NCBI RefSeq assembly: GCF_032193805.1 | Contig: NZ_JAVBIK010000001.1 | Span: 2,625,001 to 2,689,000, forward strand | Reading direction: 5' to 3' | Source of the DNA: Rhodoferax potami | GTDB taxonomy: Bacteria > Pseudomonadota > Gammaproteobacteria > Burkholderiales > Burkholderiaceae_C | DNA length: 64,000 bases | Shown here: in pieces, positions 24,735-34,551 of the stretch | How the letters are laid out: every line of letters begins with the position of its first letter | How positions within the stretch are numbered: the stretch's first letter is position 1 | Notes under the pieces: generated by a model | The model's database searches: none | The model's input: the letters and a program-made list of their open reading frames with translations, nothing else | What the model was told of the DNA's origin: nothing | Made by a program: the position numbers and the translations under genes

Positions 24735-25319
24735 CTAAGCCTCGCCCACGCCGATTGGCGCAGGCGCTCGCATCACGATGCGGGTGAACAGCCGGTCGTA
24801 CACCGGGTCGCGCCGGCCTTTTGTGGCCAGTGGGTCGCGGTTGGCCTCGAAGGCTGCGTCCAGCTCGGCCCAATCCTGGTCGGAGAGGGCGGTCTGGGCC
24901 ACTGGCAGGATGGCGGTTTCTTCCAGCTGCATGTGGGCCATGTAAGACTGCACATAGCGGCGCACTGCGGTGTCAAAGGCGGCGCGCCGGCTCTCGCCAA
25001 TCAGCTCCCAGCCCAGGAGCAGGTGCTGCAGGTCGCGTACCGCCGTCTCGCTGTGGGCGTGGTCGGCCTCAAGCTGGATGATGGCGTCCATCACCTGCGG
25101 TGCGACCCGAGCCACCCGGGGGAACAGCAGGTTGGACTCCTTGGGGTGGTGCAGTTTTTCAGGGAACTCATCGATATAAAACAGCATGGCGCGCACGACA
25201 TCGAAAAACGACTCGGCCTCGTCGCCGGGGCCACGGTCCAGCATCATGGTGAGTGACTGCAGCATGGCCTTGAGCGCGGCATGCTCGTCCCTGATGATTT
25301 GCAGGCTGCTTTGTTTCAC
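24735..25319 (-). CDS. Hemerythrin-domain protein
   Basis: A 194-residue four-helix protein with the hemerythrin HHE pattern: RDEHAALKAML, LHHPKESNLLFP, DHAHSETAVRDL and YMAHMQLEETAILP supply His and Glu ligands for a di-iron centre. Such proteins bind oxygen or nitric oxide, or serve in iron-sulfur repair and stress sensing. The GTG start at 25319 has GAGGAGA upstream; the longer frame to 25355 would have to begin inside that ribosome site region. It is transcribed towards the haloperoxidase gene; there is no operon partner. Confidence 0.9.
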   Translation of the reverse strand: MKQSSLQIIRDEHAALKAMLQSLTMMLDRGPGDEAESFFDVVRAMLFYIDEFPEKLHHPKESNLLFPRVARVAPQVMDAIIQLEADHAHSETAVRDLQHLLLGWELIGESRRAAFDTAVRRYVQSYMAHMQLEETAILPVAQTALSDQDWAELDAAFEANRDPLATKGRRDPVYDRLFTRIVMRAPAPIGVGEA

Positions 25320-25462
25320 GGGTGTCTCCTCGGGTCTTTTGCCAGAGCTTCCCATGCCGGCGCGCTACAGGGGTTGATGCAAGTCAACAGAGGCGGCCAT
25401 GGCTGCCGTGAATCGTGTGCTTGGGTACCATCAAGGGGCACGCTACTCCACGAATTCTTGTC

Positions 25463-28400
25463 ATGACTCCACGCGCTCTTGTTTCTTCCCCCTGGTTTCG
25501 CCGTTTGGCGTGGGGGCTCGGTGCTTTGCTGGCCCTGTGGGCGCTGGCCTGGGCAGCGGTTCCGGCATTGGCCAAAAGCCAGGCCCAAAGCCGCCTGGGC
25601 GAGCTGCTGGGCCGGCAAGTCACTGTCGGGAGCATTGCGTTTTCACCCTGGTCGCTGGAGCTCACGGTGCGCGATCTTGCGGTGGCTACCGCGGATGGCA
25701 AGGGCGCACAGTTCTCGCTGGACCGGGTGTATGTGGATGCAGAGGCGCAGTCCCTGTTCCGGCTGGCGCCGGTGATTGATGCAGTCACGGTAGACGCGCC
25801 CAAAGTGCAGCTCACCCACCTGGGCGACGGCCGTTACGACATTGACGACATCCTCGAGCGACTGAGCAAACCCGACGACACCCCCGCCGGCCCCACCCCC
25901 AAATTTGCGGTCTACAACCTCACCCTGAACCAGGGCAGTGTGGATTACGCCGACCGCGCCGGTGGCGCAGAGCGCCAGCACACCCTGCGAGACTTGCAGA
26001 TCAGCCTGCCGTTTTTGAGCAGCTTCGACTCCAAGCGCGATGTGCTGGTCGCGCCCCGCCTGGCCTTTGTGCTCAATGGCAGCCGCTTCGACTCCGAAGC
26101 CGAGGGCACGCCGTTTGCCCAAAGCCGTAAGGGCGATGCCGCACTCACCATCCGCCAGCTGGACTTGGCGCCTTATCTGCCCTACCTGCCCGCCAACTTG
26201 CAGGTCAAACCCCAAAGCGCAGTGGTAGATGCCGACATCCAACTGGGCTTTGTGCAGAGCCCGCAAACGGCGGTGACCTTGTCGGGCACGGTCACCGTGA
26301 GCCGCTTGGCAGTGCAAGACACCAAGGGCAAACCCCTCTTTTCTGCCGACAGCCTGCAAGTGGGGCTGGCCGATGTGCGCCCGCTGGAGCGCAGCGTGAA
26401 GCTCTCGGGCATCACGCTCAACGCGCCAGTGCTGAATCTGGTGCGCGCGGCCGATGGCAACTTGAACCTGCTGCCACCCGGCCCCGCCAAACCGAGTGCT
26501 CCTAAAAAGATAGCTGCTCGCGCAGATTCTGCGAGCGCTAGTGCCCCAAAAGATGCCGAAACATCAGCGCCTACCCCCTGGGCACTCCAGCTCGATACGC
26601 TGGCCCTGAAAGATGCATCGATAGACTGGACCGACCAAATCACCGCCCCCGCCACCCGCTTGGGGCTGCGGGATTTTCAGGCCACGGTCTCCAAGCTGCA
26701 GTGGCCCATGAAAGAAGCCGCTACCCTGGACTTGAAGGCCCGCTTGCAAAGCCTGGCTGCGGGCGCCAAGGCACCCGTGGCCCAACTCAGCCTGCAAGGC
26801 GAGGGTACGGTCGGTGCGGGCAAGGCCGAGGCTAGCGTGTCGGACTTTGGGCTGGGGCTGGTGTCGGGTTATGTGTCGCCCTACTTAGTGCCAACCTTGC
26901 GCGGGCAGGCGGACACCCGGGTGAACATCGCTTGGGATGGCGAGCGCCAGACTGCGGTCGTGCAAAAGTTGGCTTTGCGCGATGTAGCGCTGGTCGGCGA
27001 CAAGCCGGCTGCGGAACCCCGCGTGAATGGCAACAACGACGGCCCCAGCTCAGGCGATATGCCGCAGTTCAAGCTGCTGGAGGTGAGCGATGTGCGGGTG
27101 GACACCCAAGCCCGCAGCGCGACGGTGGGCAAGGTACTGTTGCAAAAGCCCAGCACCGGCGTGCGCCGCGATGCAGAAGGCCGCTGGATGTTTGAAAGCT
27201 GGCTCAAACCCACCGAAGCTGCTGCACCGGTAGCCGATGTCATTGCCAACAAACCTGCAGCCCCGAAGGTCGCAGACACCAAAACCGTGGTGGTCAAGTC
27301 ACCGGCCCCATGGAAACTGAGTCTGGGCGAACTCAAGCTCGAAGAGGGCCACGTGGTGTTCTCGGACCGCCTGCCCGCGCGCCCGGTGCGCCTGGAGCTC
27401 AGTGGCTTGCAAGTGCAAGCTAAAAACATCCAGCCCGACGGCAAAAAGCCCATGCCGCTGCAAGTGGCCGCCAAGCTCAAATCCGGCCAGGCCGATGCAG
27501 GCAGCCTGCGCTACACCGGCAATGTGATGTGGGACCCGGTAGTCGCCCAAGGCGAGGTGGATATTGCCGATCTGCCGGCCCATGCGCTGCTTGGCTATGC
27601 CGGCCTTGGTCTGAACCTGGACGTGCTGCGCGCCGACACTAGCTTCAAGGGGCAGGTGCGCTTTGCTGCGCTCGCCAACGGACCGCAGGTGAGCGTGAAA
27701 GGCGATGCCGCGCTGGAAGACTTTAGGGCCAACACGACCGGCAAAGGCGCAGAGAGCCTGGGCGAAGAGCTGCTGAGCTGGAAGGCCCTGAATGTGCCAG
27801 GCATCGACTTCACTATGGCCCCCGGCACTGCCACCCAGGTGCAGGTGCGTGAGGCGGCCCTGTCTGACTTTTATGCCCGCCTGATCGTGAACCCGCAAGG
27901 CCGTTTGAACCTGCAAGACCTGGGGCAGAGCGCACCGCCTGCGGCCGAAGGCGCCAAGCCGGCAACAACAGCTACAGCAGCAGCGGCCAGTGCCGCAGCA
28001 CCTGCAGCAGTGGCGTCTGCCACCCGCTCCGCATCTGCGAGCCCGGCCGCCATCATCCAGATGGGGCCCGTCAGCATGGTCAATGGCCGGGTGCTGTTCT
28101 CCGACCGCTTCATTCAGCCCAACTACACCGCCAACCTTACTGATCTGACCGGCAAGCTCAGCCGCTTTTCCAACCAGCCCACCGGTGGCGTGGTGCAATT
28201 GGCCGACCTCGAGCTACGCGGCCGCGCAGAGGGCACAGCCTCTCTGGAAATTTTGGGCAAGCTCAACCCGCTGGCACAGCCACTGGCGTTGGATGTGAAA
28301 GGCCTGGTGCGCGACCTCGAGCTTTCGCCTCTGTCGCCCTACGCGGTCAAATACGCCGGCTACGGCATTGAGCGCGGCAAGCTGAGTGTGGACGTGCACT

Positions 28401-29245
28401 ACACCGTACAGCCTGATGGGCAGCTCACCGCTGCCAACAAGCTTGTGCTCAACCAGCTGTCTTTCGGCGACAAGGTGGACGGTGCGCCCACCAGCCTGCC
28501 GGTCAAGCTGGCAGTGGCGCTGCTGGCCGACCGCAATGGCGTGATCAACCTTGACCTGCCGATCAGCGGCTCGCTCAACGACCCGCAGTTCCGTGTGGGA
28601 CCTGTGATTTGGCAGGTGATTACCAACCTGGTGACCAAAGCCATTACCGCGCCTTTCAGCTTGCTGGCCAATGCCTTTGGGGGCGGTGGTGGCGCAGAGC
28701 TCAGCAGTGTGGTGTTTGCCCCGGGGAGTGCAGGCCTGAGCGATGCGGCCCGTGCTGGCTTGGACAAGGTGGCGCAGGCCCTGCAAGACCGGCCGGCCCT
28801 CAAGCTCACGGTAGTGGGGTCCGCCAACCTGGAAGCCGAGCGCGATGCGGCCAAGCGTGAAAAGCTCAAGGCGTTGCTGCTGGCCGAAAAGCGCCGCACC
28901 ACCAGTGCGCAGGGCAAAGATGCCGCTACGGTCACCAGCTACAGCACTGAAGAAATGCCGGTGCTGTTGCGCGCGGTGTACCGCCGCTCTGACATCACCA
29001 AACCCCGCAATCTGGTAGGCCTGACCAAAGACATCGCAGTGGCCGACATGGAGTCCCTGTTGCTGGCCAACCTTAGCGCCAATGAAGACGACATCCGCAA
29101 CCTTGCATTGCAGCGCGCAGTGGTGGTGAAAGAGTACCTGGCGGGCAAGAAGCTGGCCGCCGAGCGCCTGTTTTTGGGCGCGGTGAAAACCGGTGGCGCG
29201 GCGGCCGACGCCAAGCCGCAAGCCGAGTTGGAAATCGGGGGCTAA
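25463..29245 (+). CDS. DUF748 / AsmA-like envelope protein
   Basis: A 1260-residue protein with one N-terminal membrane anchor (WGLGALLALWALAWAAVPAL, about residues 17-36) and a very long beta-rich body. Repeated phrases such as RLSLPFLS-like strands, VVFSDRLPARP and VLFSDRFIQPNY are typical of DUF748 and the AsmA/TamB-like superfamily, whose long members bridge the periplasm and carry lipids. Near the end FAPGSAGLSDAARAGLDKVA resembles the start of an OmpA-like domain. Residues about 347-361 (KKIAARADSASASAP) are encoded by a short dispersed repeat inserted in frame, and Ala-rich linkers follow. It is monocistronic with a terminator directly after it. Confidence 0.82.
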   Translation: MTPRALVSSPWFRRLAWGLGALLALWALAWAAVPALAKSQAQSRLGELLGRQVTVGSIAFSPWSLELTVRDLAVATADGKGAQFSLDRVYVDAEAQSLFRLAPVIDAVTVDAPKVQLTHLGDGRYDIDDILERLSKPDDTPAGPTPKFAVYNLTLNQGSVDYADRAGGAERQHTLRDLQISLPFLSSFDSKRDVLVAPRLAFVLNGSRFDSEAEGTPFAQSRKGDAALTIRQLDLAPYLPYLPANLQVKPQSAVVDADIQLGFVQSPQTAVTLSGTVTVSRLAVQDTKGKPLFSADSLQVGLADVRPLERSVKLSGITLNAPVLNLVRAADGNLNLLPPGPAKPSAPKKIAARADSASASAPKDAETSAPTPWALQLDTLALKDASIDWTDQITAPATRLGLRDFQATVSKLQWPMKEAATLDLKARLQSLAAGAKAPVAQLSLQGEGTVGAGKAEASVSDFGLGLVSGYVSPYLVPTLRGQADTRVNIAWDGERQTAVVQKLALRDVALVGDKPAAEPRVNGNNDGPSSGDMPQFKLLEVSDVRVDTQARSATVGKVLLQKPSTGVRRDAEGRWMFESWLKPTEAAAPVADVIANKPAAPKVADTKTVVVKSPAPWKLSLGELKLEEGHVVFSDRLPARPVRLELSGLQVQAKNIQPDGKKPMPLQVAAKLKSGQADAGSLRYTGNVMWDPVVAQGEVDIADLPAHALLGYAGLGLNLDVLRADTSFKGQVRFAALANGPQVSVKGDAALEDFRANTTGKGAESLGEELLSWKALNVPGIDFTMAPGTATQVQVREAALSDFYARLIVNPQGRLNLQDLGQSAPPAAEGAKPATTATAAAASAAAPAAVASATRSASASPAAIIQMGPVSMVNGRVLFSDRFIQPNYTANLTDLTGKLSRFSNQPTGGVVQLADLELRGRAEGTASLEILGKLNPLAQPLALDVKGLVRDLELSPLSPYAVKYAGYGIERGKLSVDVHYTVQPDGQLTAANKLVLNQLSFGDKVDGAPTSLPVKLAVALLADRNGVINLDLPISGSLNDPQFRVGPVIWQVITNLVTKAITAPFSLLANAFGGGGGAELSSVVFAPGSAGLSDAARAGLDKVAQALQDRPALKLTVVGSANLEAERDAAKREKLKALLLAEKRRTTSAQGKDAATVTSYSTEEMPVLLRAVYRRSDITKPRNLVGLTKDIAVADMESLLLANLSANEDDIRNLALQRAVVVKEYLAGKKLAAERLFLGAVKTGGAAADAKPQAELEIGG
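26503..26545 (+). repeat. Short dispersed repeat inside the DUF748 gene
   Basis: AAAAAGATAGCTGCTCGCGC, then CAGATTCT-type loop and GCGAGCGCTAGTGCC, matches the 11560-11605 repeat and forms a hairpin (CTCGCGCAG / CTGCGAG). It is inserted in frame and read as part of an Ala/Ser-rich linker. Confidence 0.65.
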
Positions 29246-29263
29246 GCCGCCCGCATGAAAAAA

Positions 29264-29289
29264 GCCCCGGCAGCCGAAACTGCCGGGGC
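29264..29289. terminator. Bidirectional terminator between DUF748 and fasciclin genes
   Basis: GCCCCGGCAG (29264-29273) pairs with CTGCCGGGGC (29280-29289) around CCGAAA, flanked by a run of A on the left and TTTTTT on the right. It serves the two convergent genes. Confidence 0.9.
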
Positions 29290-29314
29290 TTTTTTGCAAG
29301 TGCCTGTGAAGGGC

Positions 29315-29770
29315 TTACTTGGGCATGATCACGGAGTCGATCACGTGGATCACGCCGTTGTCGGCCACGATGTCGGTTTTGATCACGTTGGCGGCATCTA
29401 CCTTCACGCCACCCATGGTGCTGACGGTGATGTCGCTGCCTTGCACGGTCTTGACCTTGCCGGCCTTCACATCTGCAGCCATGACTTTGCCGGGGACTAC
29501 GTGGTAGGTCAGCACCGCTGTGAGCTTGGCTTTGTCTTTGAGCAGGGCTTCGAGGTCAGCCTTGGGAACCTTGGCGAATGCTTCGTCAGTCGGTGCGAAA
29601 ACGGTGAACGGGCCCTTGCCCTTGAGTGTGTCGACCAGGCCGGCAGCGCCGAGCGCGGTAGCCAGGGTCTTGAAGTTGCCCGCGCCAACGGCGGTGTCCA
29701 CGATGTCTTTGGCTTGTGCAGAAACAGCGACACCCAGTGCCAGAACGGAAGCAATCAACAATTTTTTCAT
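29315..29770 (-). CDS. Fasciclin-domain secreted protein
   Basis: A 151-residue protein with signal peptide [20 protein letters not shown] and one FAS1 domain. The conserved H1 box [11 protein letters not shown], the YHVVPG segment and the H2-like end [12 protein letters not shown] are all present. FAS1 proteins are extracellular or periplasmic and mediate adhesion or surface interactions. ATG 29770 has GGAG upstream and begins the signal peptide, so the four-residue longer frame is not used. It is monocistronic; the 180 bases upstream are A/T-rich and may contain its promoter. Confidence 0.93.
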   Translation of the reverse strand: MKKLLIASVLALGVAVSAQAKDIVDTAVGAGNFKTLATALGAAGLVDTLKGKGPFTVFAPTDEAFAKVPKADLEALLKDKAKLTAVLTYHVVPGKVMAADVKAGKVKTVQGSDITVSTMGGVKVDAANVIKTDIVADNGVIHVIDSVIMPK

Positions 29771-29951
29771 CGGAATCTCCAAAGGGTTGAATTCGATAGT
29801 TCACACCGGAAAATACCGGCGCGAACGAAATATATCCGATTTAGTATCCCTTTGAATTGTGCGGTAATTAAATGAACTGATCGGTAACTTTTTTGATTCC
29901 GTTGGTTTTTCAATCGACCATGACCGGCCGCACCTGGCAGGTCAGCCGCTG

Positions 29952-30968
29952 CTACCGCTCTTCAATCTTGCCGTCCGCGTGCTTGGCGAAGCGGCCTTTG
30001 TCGCGCGGGTGCACGGGGTCATTGGCGCCCCAGGGCCAGCCGCCGAATTCGGTGCGACGGTAGTCGGCAAAGGCCTGGTGGATTTCAGCCTGGGTGTTCA
30101 TCACAAACGGACCGTATTGCGCCACCGGCTCGCCGATGGGGCGGGCTTGCAGCACCAGCAACTCAGACTCCGCATCGCCATTCACCAAGGTGCAGTCGTG
30201 GTCGGCTTGCACCACCATCACCGACTTCACCGGCACGTCTTCCCCCGCTACTTGCAGGGCGCCACCTTTGAAGAAATACAGCACGCGGCGGGTGGCCGCA
30301 CTCTCGGCTGCTGGCAGCGTCCACTGCGCGCCGGGACTGAGTTGGATGGTGTAAATCCCGAGGTCGCTGCCGGGCTCGCTGGCCCACGAATCCGGTGGCG
30401 GTGGCAGGCCTCGTTTGTCATTCAGCTTGCCGGCAATGCAGACCACTTCGGTGGTTTTGCCCTGCGCGTCGGTGGCCGTGATGCGAGGAATATCTTCGTG
30501 CCAGAACATGGTGAAGTGCGGCTCGGCCATTTTGTTTTTGGCCGGCAGGTTCACCCAGATCTGGAACAGCTCGGTAGGGTTGGGCGCGTCGGCGTGCAGC
30601 AGCGGAAACATCTCGCAGTGCACGATGCCTTTGCCGGCAGTGAGCCACTGCACATCACCACCGCCAAAGCGGGCAGTAGCACCCAGCGAGTCCGAGTGGT
30701 CGATGCGGCCGTTGCGCACGATGGTGACGGTCTCAAACCCCCGGTGCGGGTGCGAGGGAAAGCCCGGCACGGTGTCGCCGTGGTACATGCTCCAGCCGTC
30801 TTTACCCGCAAAGTCCTGGCCGATATTGCGGCCGGCCAGCAGGGCAGGGTCCGGCGCCATCTGCGCGTTGCCCGCGGGGTAGGCGTCGTTGTGGTGCACA
30901 CAAAACAAAAACGGGTCCACGGTTTGCCAGGGGAAACCGAGGGGGGCAATGGAGAGCAGTGTTTTCAT
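29952..30968 (-). CDS. Pirin-family protein
   Basis: A 338-residue bicupin of the pirin family, cytosolic metal-binding proteins, some of which are quercetin dioxygenases. The metal site is visible in SHPHRGFET and, after a glycine-rich turn (TAGKGIVHCEMF), another His/Glu pair. The C-terminal cupin ends YRRTEFGGWPWG, typical of the family. ATG 30968 is preceded by GGAGCCC; ATG 30977 in frame is less well placed. The very long open frame up to 31283 overlaps the divergent gene and is not used. It is transcribed divergently from the sialidase-like gene. Confidence 0.92.
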   Translation of the reverse strand: MKTLLSIAPLGFPWQTVDPFLFCVHHNDAYPAGNAQMAPDPALLAGRNIGQDFAGKDGWSMYHGDTVPGFPSHPHRGFETVTIVRNGRIDHSDSLGATARFGGGDVQWLTAGKGIVHCEMFPLLHADAPNPTELFQIWVNLPAKNKMAEPHFTMFWHEDIPRITATDAQGKTTEVVCIAGKLNDKRGLPPPPDSWASEPGSDLGIYTIQLSPGAQWTLPAAESAATRRVLYFFKGGALQVAGEDVPVKSVMVVQADHDCTLVNGDAESELLVLQARPIGEPVAQYGPFVMNTQAEIHQAFADYRRTEFGGWPWGANDPVHPRDKGRFAKHADGKIEER

Positions 30969-31024
30969 GGGCTCCATTGTCTTAGCTGTTTCAAGGCCTT
31001 GCTGGCGGCCACTAAGATCGCCCC

Positions 31025-32194
31025 ATGTTGTTTTCTTCGTTATGGTCCCGGTGGGCAGTTGTGCTCGTGGGCGCGGCGGCAGTGCTGGCGCTGGATGATG
31101 TCGCCCGTCCGGCAGGGCCTCAGCCTGCCCAAGCCGTGTTGCCCGCAGTGTCGGTGCAGGGCAAGCCGGTGCAGGCCGCCAGCCTCCAGCGGGTTGCCAT
31201 GGGCGACGTTCCGATGCCGCCCGGTACCGCAGCCGCCCATGCGAGCAGCTTGTTGCCGATGCCGGCCAGCAGCCCTGCGGCATTGAGTTTGTTTTGGTTC
31301 TCGGGCGAGCGCGAAAGCGGCCCGCTGGTGCAAATTGCGGCCACCCAATGGGACCGGGCGTCTGGCCGTTGGTTAGAGCCGCGCTTTGTGGTGAACCGCC
31401 ACACCATGGGCGATCTGCTGGGCCACGGTATCCGCCGCTTGGGCAACCCGGTGGCGTGGGCCGATGCGAATGGCCGTATCCATTTGTTTGTGGTGGCGAC
31501 CGGGTGGGGCGGCTGGGCGGCCAGCCGGGTGCTGCACTTGCGCCAGAGCGGCGCCTCTACCGACTTGCAGGATTTGGCGTTTGAACCGGTGCGGGTGCTG
31601 CCCTTGTCTTGGCTGTGGAACACCAGTTTTCTGGTGCGCAACGCGGTAGTGCCGCTGCAGGATGGTGGCACCGTGCTGCCGGTGCACTTTGAGTTGGGTT
31701 TGAAGTACCCCGCCGCGGTGCGCCTCGACGAGACCGGTGAGTTTGCGGGCTTGGTTCGCATGTCCAGCTTGGCCTATCAGTTGCAACCCAGTGTGGTGGT
31801 GCGCAGCCCCACTGATTGGGTCGCCCTGATGCGCGATGAACGGCACAACGGCAAGATCACCGCTGTCCGCACAAGCGATGGCGGTGCCCACTGGCAAGAC
31901 CTGCCCGATTTGCCTTTGGGCAACCCGGATTCTGCGGTGGCTACCTTCGGTTTCGGGCCGGACCAGATACTGATGGCCCACAACCCCACGCCTGAAGGCC
32001 GGACCCGCCTCGACTTGAGCCGCAGCCGGGACGGGCTGGAGTGGACCTTGCAGCAAACCCTGCGCACCGGCGGAGGAGATGCCGAGTTTTCTTACCCCGC
32101 GATGGCGTGGGCAGACGATGCGCTGTGGTTGGCCTACACGGTAGACCGGGCCAGCTTGTCCTGGCAGCGCTTTACCCCCGGGGGTACACCATGA
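31025..32194 (+). CDS. Sialidase-like (BNR/Asp-box) exported protein
   Basis: A 389-residue predicted beta-propeller. It starts with a membrane/export segment (WAVVLVGAAAVLAL, about residues 10-23) and contains Asp-box motifs SDGGAHW (S-x-D-G-G-x-x-W type) and SRDGLEW. Conserved strands such as WLEPRFVVNRH and NPVAWADANGRIHLFVV match the exo-alpha-sialidase-like family often fixed in polysaccharide or glycan loci. Catalytic specificity is not evident, and it may bind rather than cleave. It overlaps the next gene by four bases (ATGA), so the two form one unit. Confidence 0.78.
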   Translation: MLFSSLWSRWAVVLVGAAAVLALDDVARPAGPQPAQAVLPAVSVQGKPVQAASLQRVAMGDVPMPPGTAAAHASSLLPMPASSPAALSLFWFSGERESGPLVQIAATQWDRASGRWLEPRFVVNRHTMGDLLGHGIRRLGNPVAWADANGRIHLFVVATGWGGWAASRVLHLRQSGASTDLQDLAFEPVRVLPLSWLWNTSFLVRNAVVPLQDGGTVLPVHFELGLKYPAAVRLDETGEFAGLVRMSSLAYQLQPSVVVRSPTDWVALMRDERHNGKITAVRTSDGGAHWQDLPDLPLGNPDSAVATFGFGPDQILMAHNPTPEGRTRLDLSRSRDGLEWTLQQTLRTGGGDAEFSYPAMAWADDALWLAYTVDRASLSWQRFTPGGTP

Positions 32195-32829
32195 GCGCGC
32201 CCGCTTTGCCCGCCTTGGCGGTGATGCAGTGCTGGCTGCATATCGGCTGGGCCTTGGTGCTGGCTGGTGGCGCTGCGGGGCTGTTGGCCCGCCTGCCGGT
32301 GCCCCGGTGGGTCCGCCTGAGCGTGCCCGCGGTACTAGGTTTGTGGGCCTTGTGGCCCGGTGAACTGTCGGCCGCCTATGGGTTGGGGCTGGCGTTTCAG
32401 GCCCCTAGTGGCGTGCTGGCTTTGCTGAGCGCGTGGTGGGGTTGGACCGCACTGCGCCAGGTGCCGCCAGCAGGTGTTACTGCCCATGGCGCACGCGCTT
32501 TCCGTGGGGAAACCGCGCTGGTGCTGGCCGGCATTGTGGCGGGCTGGGTCTTGTTGCTGGATACGTTTGCGCAGCTGCCTTGGTCGGTGTATCCGCTGGG
32601 GTTTGGGCCGGCTGCACTGGCAGTGGTGCTGGCCATGGCTTTGGCTCCCTTGTTGCAAGCGGGTGCGATGCGCCGCGGCACGGCCTGGCTGGTTCCGGCA
32701 GCGCTGCTGTTGTTTGCGGTGTTTCGCATCCCGAGCGGCAATCTGTGGGACGCGGTGCTCGACCCGTGGCTCTGGCTTGTTTTGCACATCGTGGCAGTGC
32801 GCGGGTGGGTGCGCCGCAAGGGCGCGTGA
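32191..32829 (+). CDS. Polytopic membrane protein of unknown function
   Basis: A 212-residue integral membrane protein with about six hydrophobic helices (for example WALVLAGGAAGLLARL and LAVVLAMALAPLLQAG) and a basic end RRKGA. I recognise no family. Its ATG overlaps the stop of the sialidase-like gene, which strongly suggests that the two proteins work together at the envelope, and similar pairs may be conserved. The longer open frame from 32041 lies inside the neighbour and is rejected. Confidence 0.75.
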   Translation: MSAPALPALAVMQCWLHIGWALVLAGGAAGLLARLPVPRWVRLSVPAVLGLWALWPGELSAAYGLGLAFQAPSGVLALLSAWWGWTALRQVPPAGVTAHGARAFRGETALVLAGIVAGWVLLLDTFAQLPWSVYPLGFGPAALAVVLAMALAPLLQAGAMRRGTAWLVPAALLLFAVFRIPSGNLWDAVLDPWLWLVLHIVAVRGWVRRKGA

Positions 32830-32984
32830 AGCCTTAGAAGTATTAGGGTTAACCCTACTGTTGAACGCCACAGTAGGCGTTGCGGGGTGTGCGCCGTATC
32901 GTTGCGCCCTTTCGTAAATCATGGCGCGCACCGCGTGTCCATGGATTTGCGCTTTGCTTTTTTACGCACATTCCACACTCCACC

Positions 32985-34330
32985 ATGTCTTTATCCACCG
33001 GGCGTACTCCGCTCTACAAGTCTCTTTACGTCCAAGTTTTGGCCGCCGTGATCTTCGGGGTGCTGCTCGGGCATTTCTTCCCGCAAACCGGCGCAGAGAT
33101 GAAGCCCCTGGGCGACGCCTTCATCAAGTTGATCAAGATGATCATCGCCCCGATCATTTTCTGTACCGTGGTGGTCGGCATTGCCGGCATGGAGGACATG
33201 AAAAAGGTCGGCAAGACCGGCGGCTTGGCGCTGCTGTACTTTGAGATCGTGTCCACGCTGGCCTTGGTCATCGGTTTGGTGGTGGTGAACTTGTTGCAGC
33301 CGGGTGCCGGCATGCATGTGGATGCTGCTGCCTTGGACACCAAGAGCATTGCGGCCTACACCGCGCCCGGCAAGATGCAGGGCACGGTTGACTTCCTACT
33401 CAATGTGATTCCCAGCTCGGTGATTGATGCATTCGCCAAGGGGGAGATCCTGCAGGTGCTGTTGTTCTCGGTCTTGTTTGGCTTTGCGCTGCACAAGTTC
33501 GGCGGTCGCGGCACCATGGTGTTTGACATGATCGAAAAGACATCGCATGTGTTGTTCGACATCGTGGGCATCATCATGAAGGTCGCTCCCATCGGCGCAT
33601 TCGGCGCGATGGCCTTCACCATCGGCAAATACGGTGTGGATTCGCTGTTCTCGCGGGCAAGCTGATGGGCGCGTTTTACGTGACCTGCCTGATTTTTGTG
33701 TTCGGCGTGTTGGGCTTGATCAGCCGCTTGCATGGCTTCAGCATTGTGAAGTTTGTGCGCTACATCAAGGAAGAGTTGCTGATCGTGTTGGGCACTTCGT
33801 CCTCGGAGTCGGTGCTGCCCCGCATGATGGAAAAGCTGGAGAACCTGGGCGCCCGCAAGTCGGTGGTTGGCTTGGTTATTCCCACCGGCTACTCGTTCAA
33901 CCTGGACGGCACGTCGATCTACCTGACCATGGCGGCCGTGTTTATCGCCCAGGCGACCGACACCCCCATGGACCTGACCCAGCAGCTCACTTTGCTGGCG
34001 GTGTTGTTGCTCACCTCCAAGGGCGCGGCCGGTATCACCGGTAGCGGCTTCATCGTGTTAGCAGCGACTTTATCTGCCGTGGGCCATGTGCCGGTAGCCG
34101 GCTTGGCGCTGATTCTTGGTATTGACCGCTTCATGTCGGAAGCCCGCGCCCTGACCAATCTGGTGGGCAATGGTGTGGCGACCCTGGTGGTGGCCAAGTG
34201 GACGGGTGACCTGGATATGCAGCGCATGACTGAAGGCCTGAACAACCCCACGACCATCGAAGCCCAAGAGCCTGAAGTGCTGTTGGACCAGAAGGTGGCC
34301 ACTATGGCAGTGTCTGCAGACGCGCGCTGA
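32985..34330 (+). pseudogene. dctA: Dicarboxylate/cation symporter (DctA-type), frameshifted
   Basis: An aerobic C4-dicarboxylate carrier of the DAACS family broken by a single base. The first part (from ATG 32985, [17 protein letters not shown]) contains [15 protein letters not shown] and [17 protein letters not shown] and runs to TGA at 33663-33665. The second, in another frame, starts [14 protein letters not shown] and contains [28 protein letters not shown] and [13 protein letters not shown]. The expected sequence SLFSLGKLMG is restored by adding one T after 33652, so a one-base deletion explains the break. All 445 or so codons are otherwise intact, so it is very recent decay or a consensus error. 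Confidence 0.85.
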
Positions 34331-34355
34331 GTGCGATGCAACCCCCCAAAAAATA

Positions 34356-34376
34356 GGGCCTGCGGGCCCTTTTTTT
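34356..34376 (+). terminator. Rho-independent terminator after the DctA-type gene
   Basis: GGGCC (34356-34360), loop TGCG, GGCCC (34365-34369) and seven T. The T-tract overlaps the stop codon of the opposing small gene. Confidence 0.85.
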
Positions 34377-34524
34377 ATAGTGGTTTGCGGCCGTTGATTA
34401 GGTTCACCAGAACCATGATTACGGCAATGACCAGAAGGACGTGGATAAAGCCCCCCATCGTGTAGGTACTGACCAGCCCCAGGAGCCACAAGACAATAAG
34501 CACAAGTGCGATGGTGTAGAGCAT
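34375..34524 (-). CDS. Small membrane protein, Lmo0937-type
   Basis: A 49-residue protein reading MLYTIALVLIVLWLLGLV, then STYTMGGFIHVLLVIA and IMVLVNLINGRKPL. Two hydrophobic helices joined by the TMGGFIH turn match the Lmo0937-type family of small stress-linked membrane proteins. The function is unknown. The ribosome site is weak, and the 5' leader would include the hairpin cluster at 34552-34647. Its stop codon lies in the T-tract of the opposing terminator. Confidence 0.78.
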   Translation of the reverse strand: MLYTIALVLIVLWLLGLVSTYTMGGFIHVLLVIAVIMVLVNLINGRKPL

Positions 34525-34551
34525 GGGTAACTTTCAAAAAGGCGTGTGCTG

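Noticed and set aside
28214..29299. 361-codon open frame opposite the DUF748 gene
   Set aside because: It is a shadow of the DUF748 gene's codon bias and contains the terminator region; no motif is recognisable.
32985..34330. Two separate genes for the DctA-type protein
   Set aside because: The halves are contiguous parts of one transporter, and a single missing base joins them.
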